DNA of 64,000 nt, taken from assembly GCA_934655755.1 (NCBI GenBank), contig CAKUHA010000001.1, positions 348,969-412,968 on the forward strand, read 5' to 3'. The notes beneath the pieces were generated by a model. That model had not been told where the DNA came from and ran no database searches. It was given only the letters and a program-made list of their open reading frames with translations. The stretch comes from an uncultured Collinsella sp. GTDB lineage: Bacteria > Actinomycetota > Coriobacteriia > Coriobacteriales > Coriobacteriaceae. Each line of letters begins with the position of its first letter. Position 1 is the stretch's first letter. This document shows, one piece after another, positions 53,312-61,863 of the stretch. The translations under genes and the position numbers were made by a program.

Positions 53312-53681
53312 CGAAGCAACCTGCCCCATTACGCTGACCGTTTCCGGCGACCCGCGTCTCGCACGCTTGGTGCGCATGACGGCCGCTAACGTTGGCGCTC
53401 TGTGCTCTATGTCCGTCGATCGTATCGAGGACATTCGCATGGCTGCCGAGGAGGCCTTCATCTTTGGTTGTACCGCGGTCGACTGCGACGATATTACGAT
53501 CAAATTCGACGTCGACGAGACCCACGTTGGCATGACGTTTACCTTTGGCGACCAGGCCACCGTCGATGAGGATGACCAGGCTGCCGTGTATGCCGAGCTC
53601 ATTCTTGCAAGTGTGTGCGATTCCTACGAAAAGACATCGGCGCCCCTAACGCTTTCCCTCGACCTCAAGGCGGATATCTAA
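53304..53681 (+). CDS. degenerate RsbW-like (GHKL) protein, putative sigma partner
   Basis: 125 residues. DRIEDIRMAAEEAFIFG aligns with the N-box helix of RsbW/SpoIIAB anti-sigma kinases (D-x-x-x-A-x-x-E-A-x-x-N), but the Mg-binding Asn is absent. No G1 box (D-x-G-x-G) is visible after VGMTFTFGDQATVDEDD. It lies one base before the sigma factor gene, the normal place for an RsbW-type anti-sigma factor. I infer that it may bind the sigma factor without ATP-dependent kinase activity. Confidence 0.7.
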   Translation: MSSEATCPITLTVSGDPRLARLVRMTAANVGALCSMSVDRIEDIRMAAEEAFIFGCTAVDCDDITIKFDVDETHVGMTFTFGDQATVDEDDQAAVYAELILASVCDSYEKTSAPLTLSLDLKADI

Positions 53682-53682
53682 T

Positions 53683-54474
53683 ATGACCGAACGTTCCCGG
53701 AGCGGTAAGACCGCTTGGGACAAGGAGAAAACCCGCGAGCTGTTTCGTCGCTACAAGGAGACCGGTGATCCGGACGCCCGCGAGCAGCTCGTCATGTCCC
53801 ATATGAACCTGGTAAGGTTTCTTGCCAACAAATTTAAGAACCGCGGCGAGCCGCTCGACGACCTTATGCAGGTCGGTTATCTGGGCTTGCTCAAGGCTAT
53901 CGACCGCTTTGACCCCGAGCGCGGGCTCGAGTTTACGACGTTTGCCACACCTACCATTCTGGGTGAGATTAAGCGTCACTTCCGCGATAAGGGCTGGAGC
54001 GTGCGCGTTCCGCGCCGTCTGCAGGAGCTCTCGGCTAAGGTCAACCAGGCCACCGACAAACTCACTAACGAGCTACAGCGTTCGCCTAAGGTCGAAGAAA
54101 TCGCTGAATATCTGGACGTAACTGTCGACGAGGTGCTCGAAGCCATGGAATCGTCCTCGGCCTACACGTCGGTGCCCATCGAGGCCCCGGGCGCGTCTGA
54201 TTCCGACGATGCACCTTCGATTCTCGACCGCTATGCCGATGACGACAACGAGCTTGACTTTACCGATGACCGCTTGGTAATTGAGGAGGCTATCCGTGAT
54301 TTCTCGCCGCGCGAGCGCGAAGTGATCGAGCTGCGCTTTGTGAAGGGGATGACCCAGATCGAGATTGCCAAGAAGCTTGGCATTTCCCAGGTGCAGGTTT
54401 CGCGTCTGCTGCGCCGCACGCTTAAAAAGATCCAGGACAAGATCGACCCCGACGGAGTGATGATTCGTTCATGA
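53683..54474 (+). CDS. alternative sigma factor of the SigB/SigF/SigG family
   Basis: 263 residues. Region 2 (HMNLVRFLANKFKNRGEPLDDLMQVGYLGLLKAIDRFDPERGLEFTTFATPTILGEIKRHFRDKGW), region 3 (VPRRLQELSAKVNQATDKL) and region 4 (TQIEIAKKLGISQVQVSRLLRRTLKKI) are intact and match the stress/sporulation sigma subgroup. No RsbV or other partner-switching gene is adjacent. It overlaps the transporter gene by ATGA. Confidence 0.92.
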   Translation: MTERSRSGKTAWDKEKTRELFRRYKETGDPDAREQLVMSHMNLVRFLANKFKNRGEPLDDLMQVGYLGLLKAIDRFDPERGLEFTTFATPTILGEIKRHFRDKGWSVRVPRRLQELSAKVNQATDKLTNELQRSPKVEEIAEYLDVTVDEVLEAMESSSAYTSVPIEAPGASDSDDAPSILDRYADDDNELDFTDDRLVIEEAIRDFSPREREVIELRFVKGMTQIEIAKKLGISQVQVSRLLRRTLKKIQDKIDPDGVMIRS

Positions 54475-55883
54475 GTGAGCACCCCCAACAAACCGACCGT
54501 ACACTGCGTGATACCCGTATTCTGACCCTTCGCATCTGGGCTGTTGTAGGCTGCATTGCGATTGCTGCCGTCATCTTCAACCTCATGGGCATCCTGGCGC
54601 CGGTTATCGAGTTTCTTGCTGTCGGCTCCATCATCGCCTTTGTGATGTCGCCTATTTCCAACTGGCTCGAGCATCATGGTGTGAATCGCGGCATCGGTTC
54701 GCTCATCGCGCTTATTGTGGTCGTTGCCGTGCTCGTCGGTGTCGTCTGCATCCTGTCGCCGATTTTGTTCGGCCAGATCATGGAAGTCCTGAGCCGCCTG
54801 CCTGGGCAGCTTCGTGTTGCGGGTGGCGACCTCAACGAAATGATTTCGAACGCCAAGACGCTCAATAACACGCCGCTCAAGGAGTATCTGGACAACAACC
54901 TGTCCTCGCTCGTTACCGTGGCGTCGAAATATGTGTCTCAGATTGCTGCCGAGCTCGGACGCGGTGTGTTCCCGCTTATCACCAACACGGCTTCGCAGCT
55001 GTTCGTGATCTTCCTGGGCCTGGTGCTTGCCTACTGGATGGCCTGCGACTACCCCCGCATGCACCACGAGATTTGCACTATCATCGGGCAGGAGAAGGAG
55101 ACCTCGTACCGCTTTATGGTCGCGATTCTTTCGCGCTCCGTTGGCGGCTACATGCGCGGTATGGTCGTGACGTCCATTTGTGGTGGCATCTTAGCCTTTA
55201 TCGGTTTTATGATCATCGGGCACCCGTACGCGGCGCTCATGGCCATCTTTACCGGCATCATGCATTTGGTTCCGGTCGTTGGTCCCTGGGTGAGTGCGGC
55301 AATCGCCACGATACTCGGCTTTATGTTCAGCCCCATGTTGGCGTTATGGACGCTCATTGTGACGATGATCGCGCAAAACGTCACCGATAACGTGATTTCG
55401 CCTAAGGTCATGCAGAGCTCGGTGCAGGTGCATCCCATCATGAGCCTCACGGCCCTCGTCATTGGCTCGGCGCTCATGGGCCCCATCGGCATGATTATTG
55501 CCATCCCGCTATGCGCGGCCCTCAAGGGTATCTTCGTGTACTACTTTGAGAACGAGACTGGCCGCCAACTCGTGGCCTACGACGGTGCCGTATTTAAGGG
55601 CACGCCGTATCGCGATGCCGAGGGTAAACCGGTTGCCGCTTACGATGCGCTCGGCGACGACACCTTCATCTACGAGTCGGAGCTCATCGGCAACGAGACC
55701 GCGCCCGAGGCCCAGGCCATGCCTAAGCCCGAGCTCGATAATCCCTGGATTAAGCTCTCGGGTCTTCAGCCCGACGCGACAGGCTTTTTCAAGAACCCCT
55801 TCGCCAAGGATGACGACTCCAATACGGACGACGACACCAAAACCGGCATCGACGGCTCCATGGACGATTCGGATTCCAAATAG
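54471..55883 (+). CDS. AI-2E family transporter (PerM-like)
   Basis: 470 residues with about eight membrane helices in the AI-2E/PerM pattern: an N-terminal pair, a periplasmic-type helical stretch (LSRLPGQLRVAGGDLNEMI), and a C-terminal cluster with GPWVSAAIATILG and MSLTALVIGSALMGPIGMIIAIPLCAALKGI. An acidic tail of about 110 residues follows. The family exports signals or small molecules in different species. The substrate is unknown. It is coupled to the sigma gene. Confidence 0.87.
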   Translation: MSEHPQQTDRTLRDTRILTLRIWAVVGCIAIAAVIFNLMGILAPVIEFLAVGSIIAFVMSPISNWLEHHGVNRGIGSLIALIVVVAVLVGVVCILSPILFGQIMEVLSRLPGQLRVAGGDLNEMISNAKTLNNTPLKEYLDNNLSSLVTVASKYVSQIAAELGRGVFPLITNTASQLFVIFLGLVLAYWMACDYPRMHHEICTIIGQEKETSYRFMVAILSRSVGGYMRGMVVTSICGGILAFIGFMIIGHPYAALMAIFTGIMHLVPVVGPWVSAAIATILGFMFSPMLALWTLIVTMIAQNVTDNVISPKVMQSSVQVHPIMSLTALVIGSALMGPIGMIIAIPLCAALKGIFVYYFENETGRQLVAYDGAVFKGTPYRDAEGKPVAAYDALGDDTFIYESELIGNETAPEAQAMPKPELDNPWIKLSGLQPDATGFFKNPFAKDDDSNTDDDTKTGIDGSMDDSDSK

Positions 55884-55889
55884 GCCTTG

Positions 55890-56129
55890 TTAGCGTTTCT
55901 TGAAGTTGTAGATGACAAGAAACGCGAGCAATGCGATTGATAAGGGGCCGGCTACATAGAAATAGAGAACGTCAATTGCGCGTAGAGGTCCATAGGTCAT
56001 ATTGCCGGACACTACTGAATTCAATACGTAGCCAAATGCTGGTTGGTTTGCGTACCAGCGGGAGAAGGCGAAGAGCGCTAAAAGTGCGACTACCACAACT
56101 GCATTCAGGACAAATCGTTTGCTTTTCAT
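55890..56129 (-). CDS. small membrane protein of unknown function
   Basis: 79 residues. Two clear hydrophobic helices (residues 8-24 and 54-75), a short extracytoplasmic loop with YANQPAFGYVLNSVV, and a basic C-terminus (YNFKKR). A good AAGGAG site precedes the ATG. Base composition is more AT-rich than neighbours. I recognise no family. It may be a recent or lineage-specific gene. Confidence 0.6.
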   Translation of the reverse strand: MKSKRFVLNAVVVVALLALFAFSRWYANQPAFGYVLNSVVSGNMTYGPLRAIDVLYFYVAGPLSIALLAFLVIYNFKKR

Positions 56130-56222
56130 CGATCGCTCCTTCCGGTGACCCTTATATGGAATTCTACAACAGCCATTATTTTCAAAGAATAAGACTGTCC
56201 TAAATAACGTGCACTTTCGCTG

Positions 56223-56252
56223 GAGGGTCGCTGTTTAGCGGCCCTCTTTTTT
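56223..56252 (+). terminator. terminator upstream of the alaS promoter
   Basis: GAGGGTCGCT pairs with AGCGGCCCTC (GTTT loop, one G-U) and is followed by T6. Its T-run merges with the alaS -35 box. Which transcript it ends is unclear, since the nearest gene on this strand ends about 340 nt upstream. Confidence 0.75.
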
Positions 56253-56278
56253 GCACTGGGGCGGTGGGATGGTAATAT
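56251..56278 (+). promoter_or_regulatory. promoter of alaS
   Basis: -35 TTGCAC (56251-56256), 16-bp spacer, -10 TAATAT (56273-56278). Confidence 0.7.
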
Positions 56279-56324
56279 CGTTACGTTTGAACTGTTTCGA
56301 TATGAAACCGAGGAGATTCCCTCT

Positions 56325-58982
56325 ATGAGTGCTGACTACCCGTCAATGACTACGGCCGAGATCCGCTCTAAGTTCCTCAACTTCTTTGAGGAGCGCGGTC
56401 TTAAGCTCTATCCTTCTTCGTCCCTCGTTCCCGACGATCCTTCGCTGTTGCTTGCCAACGCCGGCATGAACCAGTTTAAGGAGTACTACCAGGGCAAGAA
56501 GACCATGAAGGAGATCGGCGCGATCTCCTGCCAGAAGTGCGTCCGCACCAACGATATCGACTGCATCGGCGAGGACGGTCGTCACCTGTCCTTCTTCGAG
56601 ATGCTCGGCGACTTCTCCTTTGGCGGCGTCTCCAAGCAGCAGGCCTGCGCTTGGGCCTTTGAGCTCATCACCAAGGAGTTCAAGCTGCCGCTCGACCGCC
56701 TGTACTTCACCGTCTTTACCGAGGATGACGAGACCCATGATGTGTGGCGCTCCCTGGGCGTTGCCGAGGATCACATCTCCCGTTTGGGCGAGGACGACAA
56801 CTTCTGGGCCGCTGGCCCCACCGGCCCCTGTGGTCCGTGCTCCGAGATCTACTTTGACATGGGCGAGGAGGTCGGCTGCGGCAGTCCCGACTGCAAGCCG
56901 GGCTGCGACTGCGACCGCTTCCTTGAGTTCTGGAACCTCGTGTTCACTCAGTACGACCGTCAGGAGGACGGCTCCATGCCGGAGCTGCCGCACCGCAACC
57001 TCGATACGGGCATGGGCCTGGAGCGCATGGCTGCCATCATGCAGCACAAGACCGCTAACTATGACGGCGATCTGATGCAGCACCTCATCAAGCTGGGCGA
57101 GGAGATCAGCGGCAAGACCTATGACGCCGACGATTACTCCGGTGCCAGCCGCTCCCTGCGCATCATCGCCGATCACTCCCGTGCCGTGGACTTCATGATC
57201 TCGGACGGCATCCTGCCCGGTAACGAGGGCCGCGAGTATGTCCTGCGCCGTCTGCTCCGTCGCGCCGTGTTCCACGGTCGCCTGCTGGGCATCGAGGGCG
57301 CGTTCCTGACCAAGTTCATCGACGAGGTCAACGCTCAGATGGGCGAGGCCTATCCCGAGCTGCTCAAGAACGTCGCCCTTGTCAAGGGTATCGTTGCCTC
57401 TGAGGAGGAGCGCTTCTCCACGACGCTCGATAACGGCCGTGTCTACCTGGACGAGGCCCTGGCTGCACTTGCCGAGGGCGCTGTCCTTCCGGGCGACGTC
57501 GCCTTTAAGCTGCACGATACGTTTGGTTTCCCCATCGACCTGACCGTCGAGATCGCCGGTACCGCTGGCCACGACGTTGACATGGACGGCTTTACCGCTT
57601 GCATGGAGGACCAGAAGGCCCGCGCCCGCGCCAACGCCAAGGGCGACGCCTGGGGCAGCTTCAACGACGTGTGGGTCGAGCTTTCGGACAAGGTCGCCGC
57701 GACCGAGTTCGACGGCTATGACAACGATGTGGTCGAGGACACCAAGGTTGTCGCCATCGTTCGCAACGGCGAGTCTGTCGAGTCCGCTGCCGCTGGCGAG
57801 GACGTTGAGGTCGTGCTCGACCGCACCCCGTTCTATGCCGAGATGGGTGGCCAGCAGGGCGACGCCGGCGAGCTTTCCGCCGAGGGCGTTGTGCTGACCG
57901 TTGCCGATACCAAGAACCACAACGGCCTGTATGCCCACGTCGCACGCGTTGCCGAGGGCACGCTGACCGTCGGTGCCAGCGTGACCGCCGCTCTCGACGC
58001 CGAGCGTCGTGGCTTCCTGCGTCGCAACCACACCGCAACGCACCTGCTCGACGCCGCCCTTAAGCAGGTCCTGGGTGAGCATGTCTCCCAGGCCGGCTCG
58101 CTTGTGACGCCCGAGCACCTGCGCTTTGACTTCACGCACTTCGAGGCCCTGTCCTCCGAGCAGCTCAAGGCTGTTGAGGACCTGGTCAACCAGCAGATCT
58201 TCGCTTCCAAGCCGGTCGTGACCCGCGTCATGGGCATCGACGAGGCTAAGGCCGCCGGTGCTGTCGCCCTGTTTGGTGAGAAGTACGGCGATGTCGTGCG
58301 CGTCGTCTCCGTGGGCGCCGAGGACCACCCGTTCTCCCGCGAGCTCTGCGGTGGTACGCATGCCGCCAACACTGCCGAGATCGGCCTGTTCAAGATTATT
58401 TCCGAGTCCTCCACGGGCTCTAACGTCCGTCGTATCGAGGCCGTGACCTCCAAGGGCGCGCTCGATTACATGGCCGACCGCCTGGCACTCGTTGATGCCG
58501 CCGCCGCTGCGCTCAAGTGCCGCGTCGACGAGGTTCCCGCCCGCGTTGAGAACCTGCAGTCCGAGCTGCGCGAGACTTCCAATAAGCTCAAGAAGGCGCT
58601 CACCGGTGGCTCCTCCGATGCCATCTCCAGCGCCATCGAGGGTGCCGTTGAGGTTAACGGCTACAAGCTCGTCGTCGCTGAGCTTCAGGGTCTCGAGGCC
58701 GCTGACCTGCGCAACGTTTGGGATACCGTGCACCAGAAGGTCGCCGGCCCCGTTGCCTGCGTCGTCGCCAGCGTGACCGAGAAGGGCACCCCGGCCCTGC
58801 TCGCTGCCGGCTCCGATGACGCTGTCAAGGCTGGCTTCCACGCCGGCAACGTGATCAAGCAGATCGCGGGCCTGGTCGATGGTCGCGGTGGCGGTCGTCC
58901 CAACATGGCCCAGGCCGGTGGTAAGAACGCCGCCGGTATCGCCGATGCCCTCGCGGCCGCCAAGACCGCGCTCGGCGCCTAA
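56325..58982 (+). CDS. alaS: alanyl-tRNA synthetase
   Basis: Charges tRNA-Ala. 885 residues, full length. Class II core (RSKFLNFFEERGLKLYPSSSLVP, NAGMNQFKEYYQGKK, MAAIMQHKTANYDGDL), the editing domain with RNHTATHLLDAAL and the zinc-site CGGTHAANTAEIG, and the C-terminal C-Ala domain with GGGRPNMAQAGG. The ribosome site GAGGAG precedes the ATG. ruvX follows 17 nt after its stop. Confidence 0.98.
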   Translation: MSADYPSMTTAEIRSKFLNFFEERGLKLYPSSSLVPDDPSLLLANAGMNQFKEYYQGKKTMKEIGAISCQKCVRTNDIDCIGEDGRHLSFFEMLGDFSFGGVSKQQACAWAFELITKEFKLPLDRLYFTVFTEDDETHDVWRSLGVAEDHISRLGEDDNFWAAGPTGPCGPCSEIYFDMGEEVGCGSPDCKPGCDCDRFLEFWNLVFTQYDRQEDGSMPELPHRNLDTGMGLERMAAIMQHKTANYDGDLMQHLIKLGEEISGKTYDADDYSGASRSLRIIADHSRAVDFMISDGILPGNEGREYVLRRLLRRAVFHGRLLGIEGAFLTKFIDEVNAQMGEAYPELLKNVALVKGIVASEEERFSTTLDNGRVYLDEALAALAEGAVLPGDVAFKLHDTFGFPIDLTVEIAGTAGHDVDMDGFTACMEDQKARARANAKGDAWGSFNDVWVELSDKVAATEFDGYDNDVVEDTKVVAIVRNGESVESAAAGEDVEVVLDRTPFYAEMGGQQGDAGELSAEGVVLTVADTKNHNGLYAHVARVAEGTLTVGASVTAALDAERRGFLRRNHTATHLLDAALKQVLGEHVSQAGSLVTPEHLRFDFTHFEALSSEQLKAVEDLVNQQIFASKPVVTRVMGIDEAKAAGAVALFGEKYGDVVRVVSVGAEDHPFSRELCGGTHAANTAEIGLFKIISESSTGSNVRRIEAVTSKGALDYMADRLALVDAAAAALKCRVDEVPARVENLQSELRETSNKLKKALTGGSSDAISSAIEGAVEVNGYKLVVAELQGLEAADLRNVWDTVHQKVAGPVACVVASVTEKGTPALLAAGSDDAVKAGFHAGNVIKQIAGLVDGRGGGRPNMAQAGGKNAAGIADALAAAKTALGA

Positions 58983-58999
58983 GAATCAAAGAAGTCGCT

Positions 59000-59428
59000 G
59001 TGGTCGCGCTTGCGCTGGACATAGGGGAGACCAGGATTGGCATCGCCGTCTCGAGCCGAGATGGCAAGATGGCGATGCCCGTCAAGGTGCTCCCGGCTGC
59101 CGAGGTCACCGGTATGGCAAAGACATTTCGCTACCTGGTCGAGGACTATGAGCCCGAAATCCTGGTGAGCGGACGTCCACTGACCATGGCCGGTGAGCCC
59201 GGTCCCCAGGCCGAGCGCGTCGCCGCCGTGGCACAAAAGATTGCCTACGAGCTCGATCTTCCACTGGAGTTTGAGGACGAGCGCCTATCCTCGCAAGAGG
59301 CCAAGCGTATCCTGCGTGAGCAGGGACTCAACGAAAAGCAGATGAGGGGCAAGATTGATATGATCGCCGCCAGCCTGTTTTTGCAGACGTGGCTCGATCG
59401 TAAAAACGAGGAGGTCCAGCATGCCTAG
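59000..59428 (+). CDS. ruvX: Holliday junction resolvase-like protein RuvX (YqgF)
   Basis: 142 residues of the RNase H-like fold. The catalytic aspartate is Asp7 in LALDIGETRIGIAVS. VSGRPLTMAGEPGPQAERV, the Glu in FEDERLSSQEA and KIDMIAASLFLQTWLD complete the family pattern. The family is linked to 16S rRNA 5'-end processing as well as recombination. GTG start. The alaS-yqgF-mltG order is common. It overlaps mltG by 8 nt. Confidence 0.94.
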   Translation: MVALALDIGETRIGIAVSSRDGKMAMPVKVLPAAEVTGMAKTFRYLVEDYEPEILVSGRPLTMAGEPGPQAERVAAVAQKIAYELDLPLEFEDERLSSQEAKRILREQGLNEKQMRGKIDMIAASLFLQTWLDRKNEEVQHA

Positions 59429-60821
59429 CGCTTCCGATCCGCGCCAACCAAATCGCCAGGGGCAGCCTGCGCCGCGTCCTGCCCAGCCTGGTCAGCGCCC
59501 GGTGCAGCCGACGCAACGCGCGACTCAGCCCTCCTCGGTCCCCGCTCAGCCTGTCCAGCGTAGAGCCCAACAGCCTACCCAGCGCGTTGCTCAGCAGCCT
59601 GCTGCCCGTTCAGCGCAGCCCGCTGGCGGCGCTCGCTTTAAGCAGCAGACTCCTACGCAGCGCATACAGGCGCAGGCCTCGCAGCCTCGCTCCCATGCTC
59701 ATCGCGTTCATGGTTCGCACGGCGTTGCTCCGGCAACGCGCTCGAGTTACAGCACCCATGCCCGCCGCGGTGCGCAAAAGAAAAGCTCCCCGGTGCCCAT
59801 GATTATCGGTGGCGTCTTCGCCGTGCTCGCGCTTGTCGCGATCGTCTTTTTTGTCGTGCCGGCCGTCAAGGGCTTCTTTACCGGTGGGGACGCGAACGTC
59901 ACGGCTGGCCAGCAGGTCACCATTACGATTCCCGATGGTGCCTCGGGTGATACGATCGCCTCGATCCTCTCCGAGAACCATATCGTCGAGAATCCTAAGG
60001 ACTACTACGCGGCGGTCAAAAAACTCAACGCCGATATGTCGCTCAAGCCTGGCACCTACTCGTTTACCACGCTCATGGATGCGACAAAGGTCGTGCAGCA
60101 GCTTATGGAGGGCCCCAATGCCGGCTCCGATGCCCTCACGATTCCTGAGGGTCTGACGGTCGACCAGATCGCCGACCGCGTGGCCGCGGCATATGACGGT
60201 ATCTCCAAGGAAGATTTCCTTAACCAGGCAAAGGCTTCCTATTACATCAACGATTATCCGTTCCTGGCGGGCGCCGGCAACGACTCGCTCGAGGGCTTTT
60301 TGTTCCCCAAGACTTACTCGCTGGGCAAGGACCCGTCTGTAGACGACGTGATTCGCGCCATGCTCGATCAGTTTAAGGCCGAGTACAAGTCGCTAGACTT
60401 TGCCGGCTGCGAGGCCAAAATCAAGGAGCGCTACGGCGTGGAGATGTCGGACTACGACATCGTCAATCTTGCCTCTATCGTTGAGCGCGAGGGCCTTAAC
60501 GCAGATCAGCGCGCGCACGTGGCCTCGGTTTTCTATAACCGCCTGGCCGGCAAGCTCGATGGCCTGCGCTACCTCAACAGCGATGCGACCATGATGTATG
60601 TCACCGGTGGCGAGGTTACCGCCGATGACCTGCAGAGCGATAGCCCCTACAACACGTACAAGCACGAGGGCCTGCCGCCCACTCCCATTTGCTCTCCGTC
60701 GCTCGAGGCGCTCAAGGCCACGCTTGAGCCGACCGACTCCGATGACCTGTATTTCTACATTACGCAGGACGAGGAGTACTTCTCGAAGACCTACGAAGAG
60801 CATCAACAGTCTTGGAATTGA
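59421..60821 (+). CDS. mltG: endolytic transglycosylase MltG (YceG-like)
   Basis: Cuts nascent peptidoglycan to end glycan strands. 466 residues. The first 125 are a cytoplasmic Gln/Pro/Arg-rich disordered region with QPxQR-type repeats. A transmembrane helix follows (about 130-153). The LysM-like and catalytic YceG domain contains TIPEGLTVDQIADRVA, DSLEGFLFPKTYSL, and NLASIVEREG with the catalytic Glu355. SPYNTYKHEGLPPTPICSP is the terminal family motif. Confidence 0.94.
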   Translation: MPSASDPRQPNRQGQPAPRPAQPGQRPVQPTQRATQPSSVPAQPVQRRAQQPTQRVAQQPAARSAQPAGGARFKQQTPTQRIQAQASQPRSHAHRVHGSHGVAPATRSSYSTHARRGAQKKSSPVPMIIGGVFAVLALVAIVFFVVPAVKGFFTGGDANVTAGQQVTITIPDGASGDTIASILSENHIVENPKDYYAAVKKLNADMSLKPGTYSFTTLMDATKVVQQLMEGPNAGSDALTIPEGLTVDQIADRVAAAYDGISKEDFLNQAKASYYINDYPFLAGAGNDSLEGFLFPKTYSLGKDPSVDDVIRAMLDQFKAEYKSLDFAGCEAKIKERYGVEMSDYDIVNLASIVEREGLNADQRAHVASVFYNRLAGKLDGLRYLNSDATMMYVTGGEVTADDLQSDSPYNTYKHEGLPPTPICSPSLEALKATLEPTDSDDLYFYITQDEEYFSKTYEEHQQSWN

Positions 60822-60823
60822 TC

Positions 60824-61321
60824 ATGAGGATTTTTAGCCCCAAACGATATGTTGCCTCGGTCGACCGCATCGACCTCGATACCCTGTGGGCCGACGGCAA
60901 GCGAGCCATTCTGCTCGATCGCGACAACACTCTGGTGCCGCGCGATACCGAGCAGGTTCCCGCCGCGGTTTCCGCCTGGCTCAAAGCCGCCCATGCCAAG
61001 GGCTTTAAGCTGTGCATGGTGTCCAATAACTGGCATCGCGACCAGGTTATGGCGTCGGCGCGAGAACTGGGGCTCGAGGCCATCAGTCACGCCATGAAGC
61101 CGGCTCCGTTTGCCCTGAAGGCCGGTCTTAAGCGCCTGGGTGCCACGGCCGATGAGGCCGTGCTGATCGGCGACCAGCTCTACACGGACGTATGGAGCGG
61201 CAACTTTGCCGGCGTCGACACCATCCTGGTCAAGCCGCAGGCCACCCAGGACCTGTGGTACACGCAGGTCTTCCGTATCTTTGAGCGCCGGGCCCTGCGC
61301 GACCTTCCCTGCGAGGAATAG
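60824..61321 (+). CDS. YqeG-family HAD IIIA phosphatase
   Basis: 165 residues. HAD motif I is LLDRDNTLVPRD with Asp32 and Asp34. MVSNNWHRD gives motif II, KPAPFALKAGLKRLG motif III and VLIGDQLYTDVWSGN motif IV. These match the YqeG family, which includes probable phosphatidylglycerol-phosphate or nucleotide phosphatases. The substrate is not established here. The ATG lies 2 nt after the mltG stop with no ribosome site, so reinitiation is likely. Confidence 0.88.
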   Translation: MRIFSPKRYVASVDRIDLDTLWADGKRAILLDRDNTLVPRDTEQVPAAVSAWLKAAHAKGFKLCMVSNNWHRDQVMASARELGLEAISHAMKPAPFALKAGLKRLGATADEAVLIGDQLYTDVWSGNFAGVDTILVKPQATQDLWYTQVFRIFERRALRDLPCEE

Positions 61322-61329
61322 GTCTCGTT

Positions 61330-61863
61330 ATGTCCCAGCACATCAAACACGGCTGCGACCATATCTTCTTTATCGGCTTTTTGGGCGCCGGCAAATCGAC
61401 GCTCGCGCGCAACGTCGGCACCATGTTCAAGCGTCGATTCATCGACACCGACCGTCTGGTCGTGCGCCGGTGCGGCAAGTCGGTAACCGAGATATTTGAG
61501 ACCGAGGGCGAGGACCGTTTCCGCGAGCTCGAGACATCGGCACTCCGCTCACTCCAAAGTGAGCGCAGCCTGCTGGTTTCGTGCGGGGGCGGCATCGTCG
61601 AGACACCGGTGAACATTGAGCTGATGCACGAGATGGGTACGTGCGTGTACCTCGAAGGTGACTTCGAGGACTCGATGCGCCAGATTCGTCGCTCCGATAC
61701 GAGGCCCGATTTCCGTTCGCCCGAGCACGCTGCGCGCCTGTTTGAGCACCGTCGTCCGCTATATCGCCAGGCCGCCGACCTTACCCTCGATATACGCAAT
61801 AAGTCCTTTGAGGACGTTTCCTACCTTTGTGCCGAGATGCTTTTGGAGCGTGGATTGCTATGA
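61330..61863 (+). CDS. aroK: shikimate kinase
   Basis: Phosphorylates shikimate in aromatic amino acid synthesis. 177 residues with Walker A GFLGAGKST (residues 16-24), the shikimate-binding FIDTDRLVV (Asp39, Asp41), EGEDRFRELET, CGGGIVETP and the DTRPDFRSP lid region. The next gene, an AroB-like protein, starts inside its stop codon (ATGA). Confidence 0.94.
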   Translation: MSQHIKHGCDHIFFIGFLGAGKSTLARNVGTMFKRRFIDTDRLVVRRCGKSVTEIFETEGEDRFRELETSALRSLQSERSLLVSCGGGIVETPVNIELMHEMGTCVYLEGDFEDSMRQIRRSDTRPDFRSPEHAARLFEHRRPLYRQAADLTLDIRNKSFEDVSYLCAEMLLERGLL

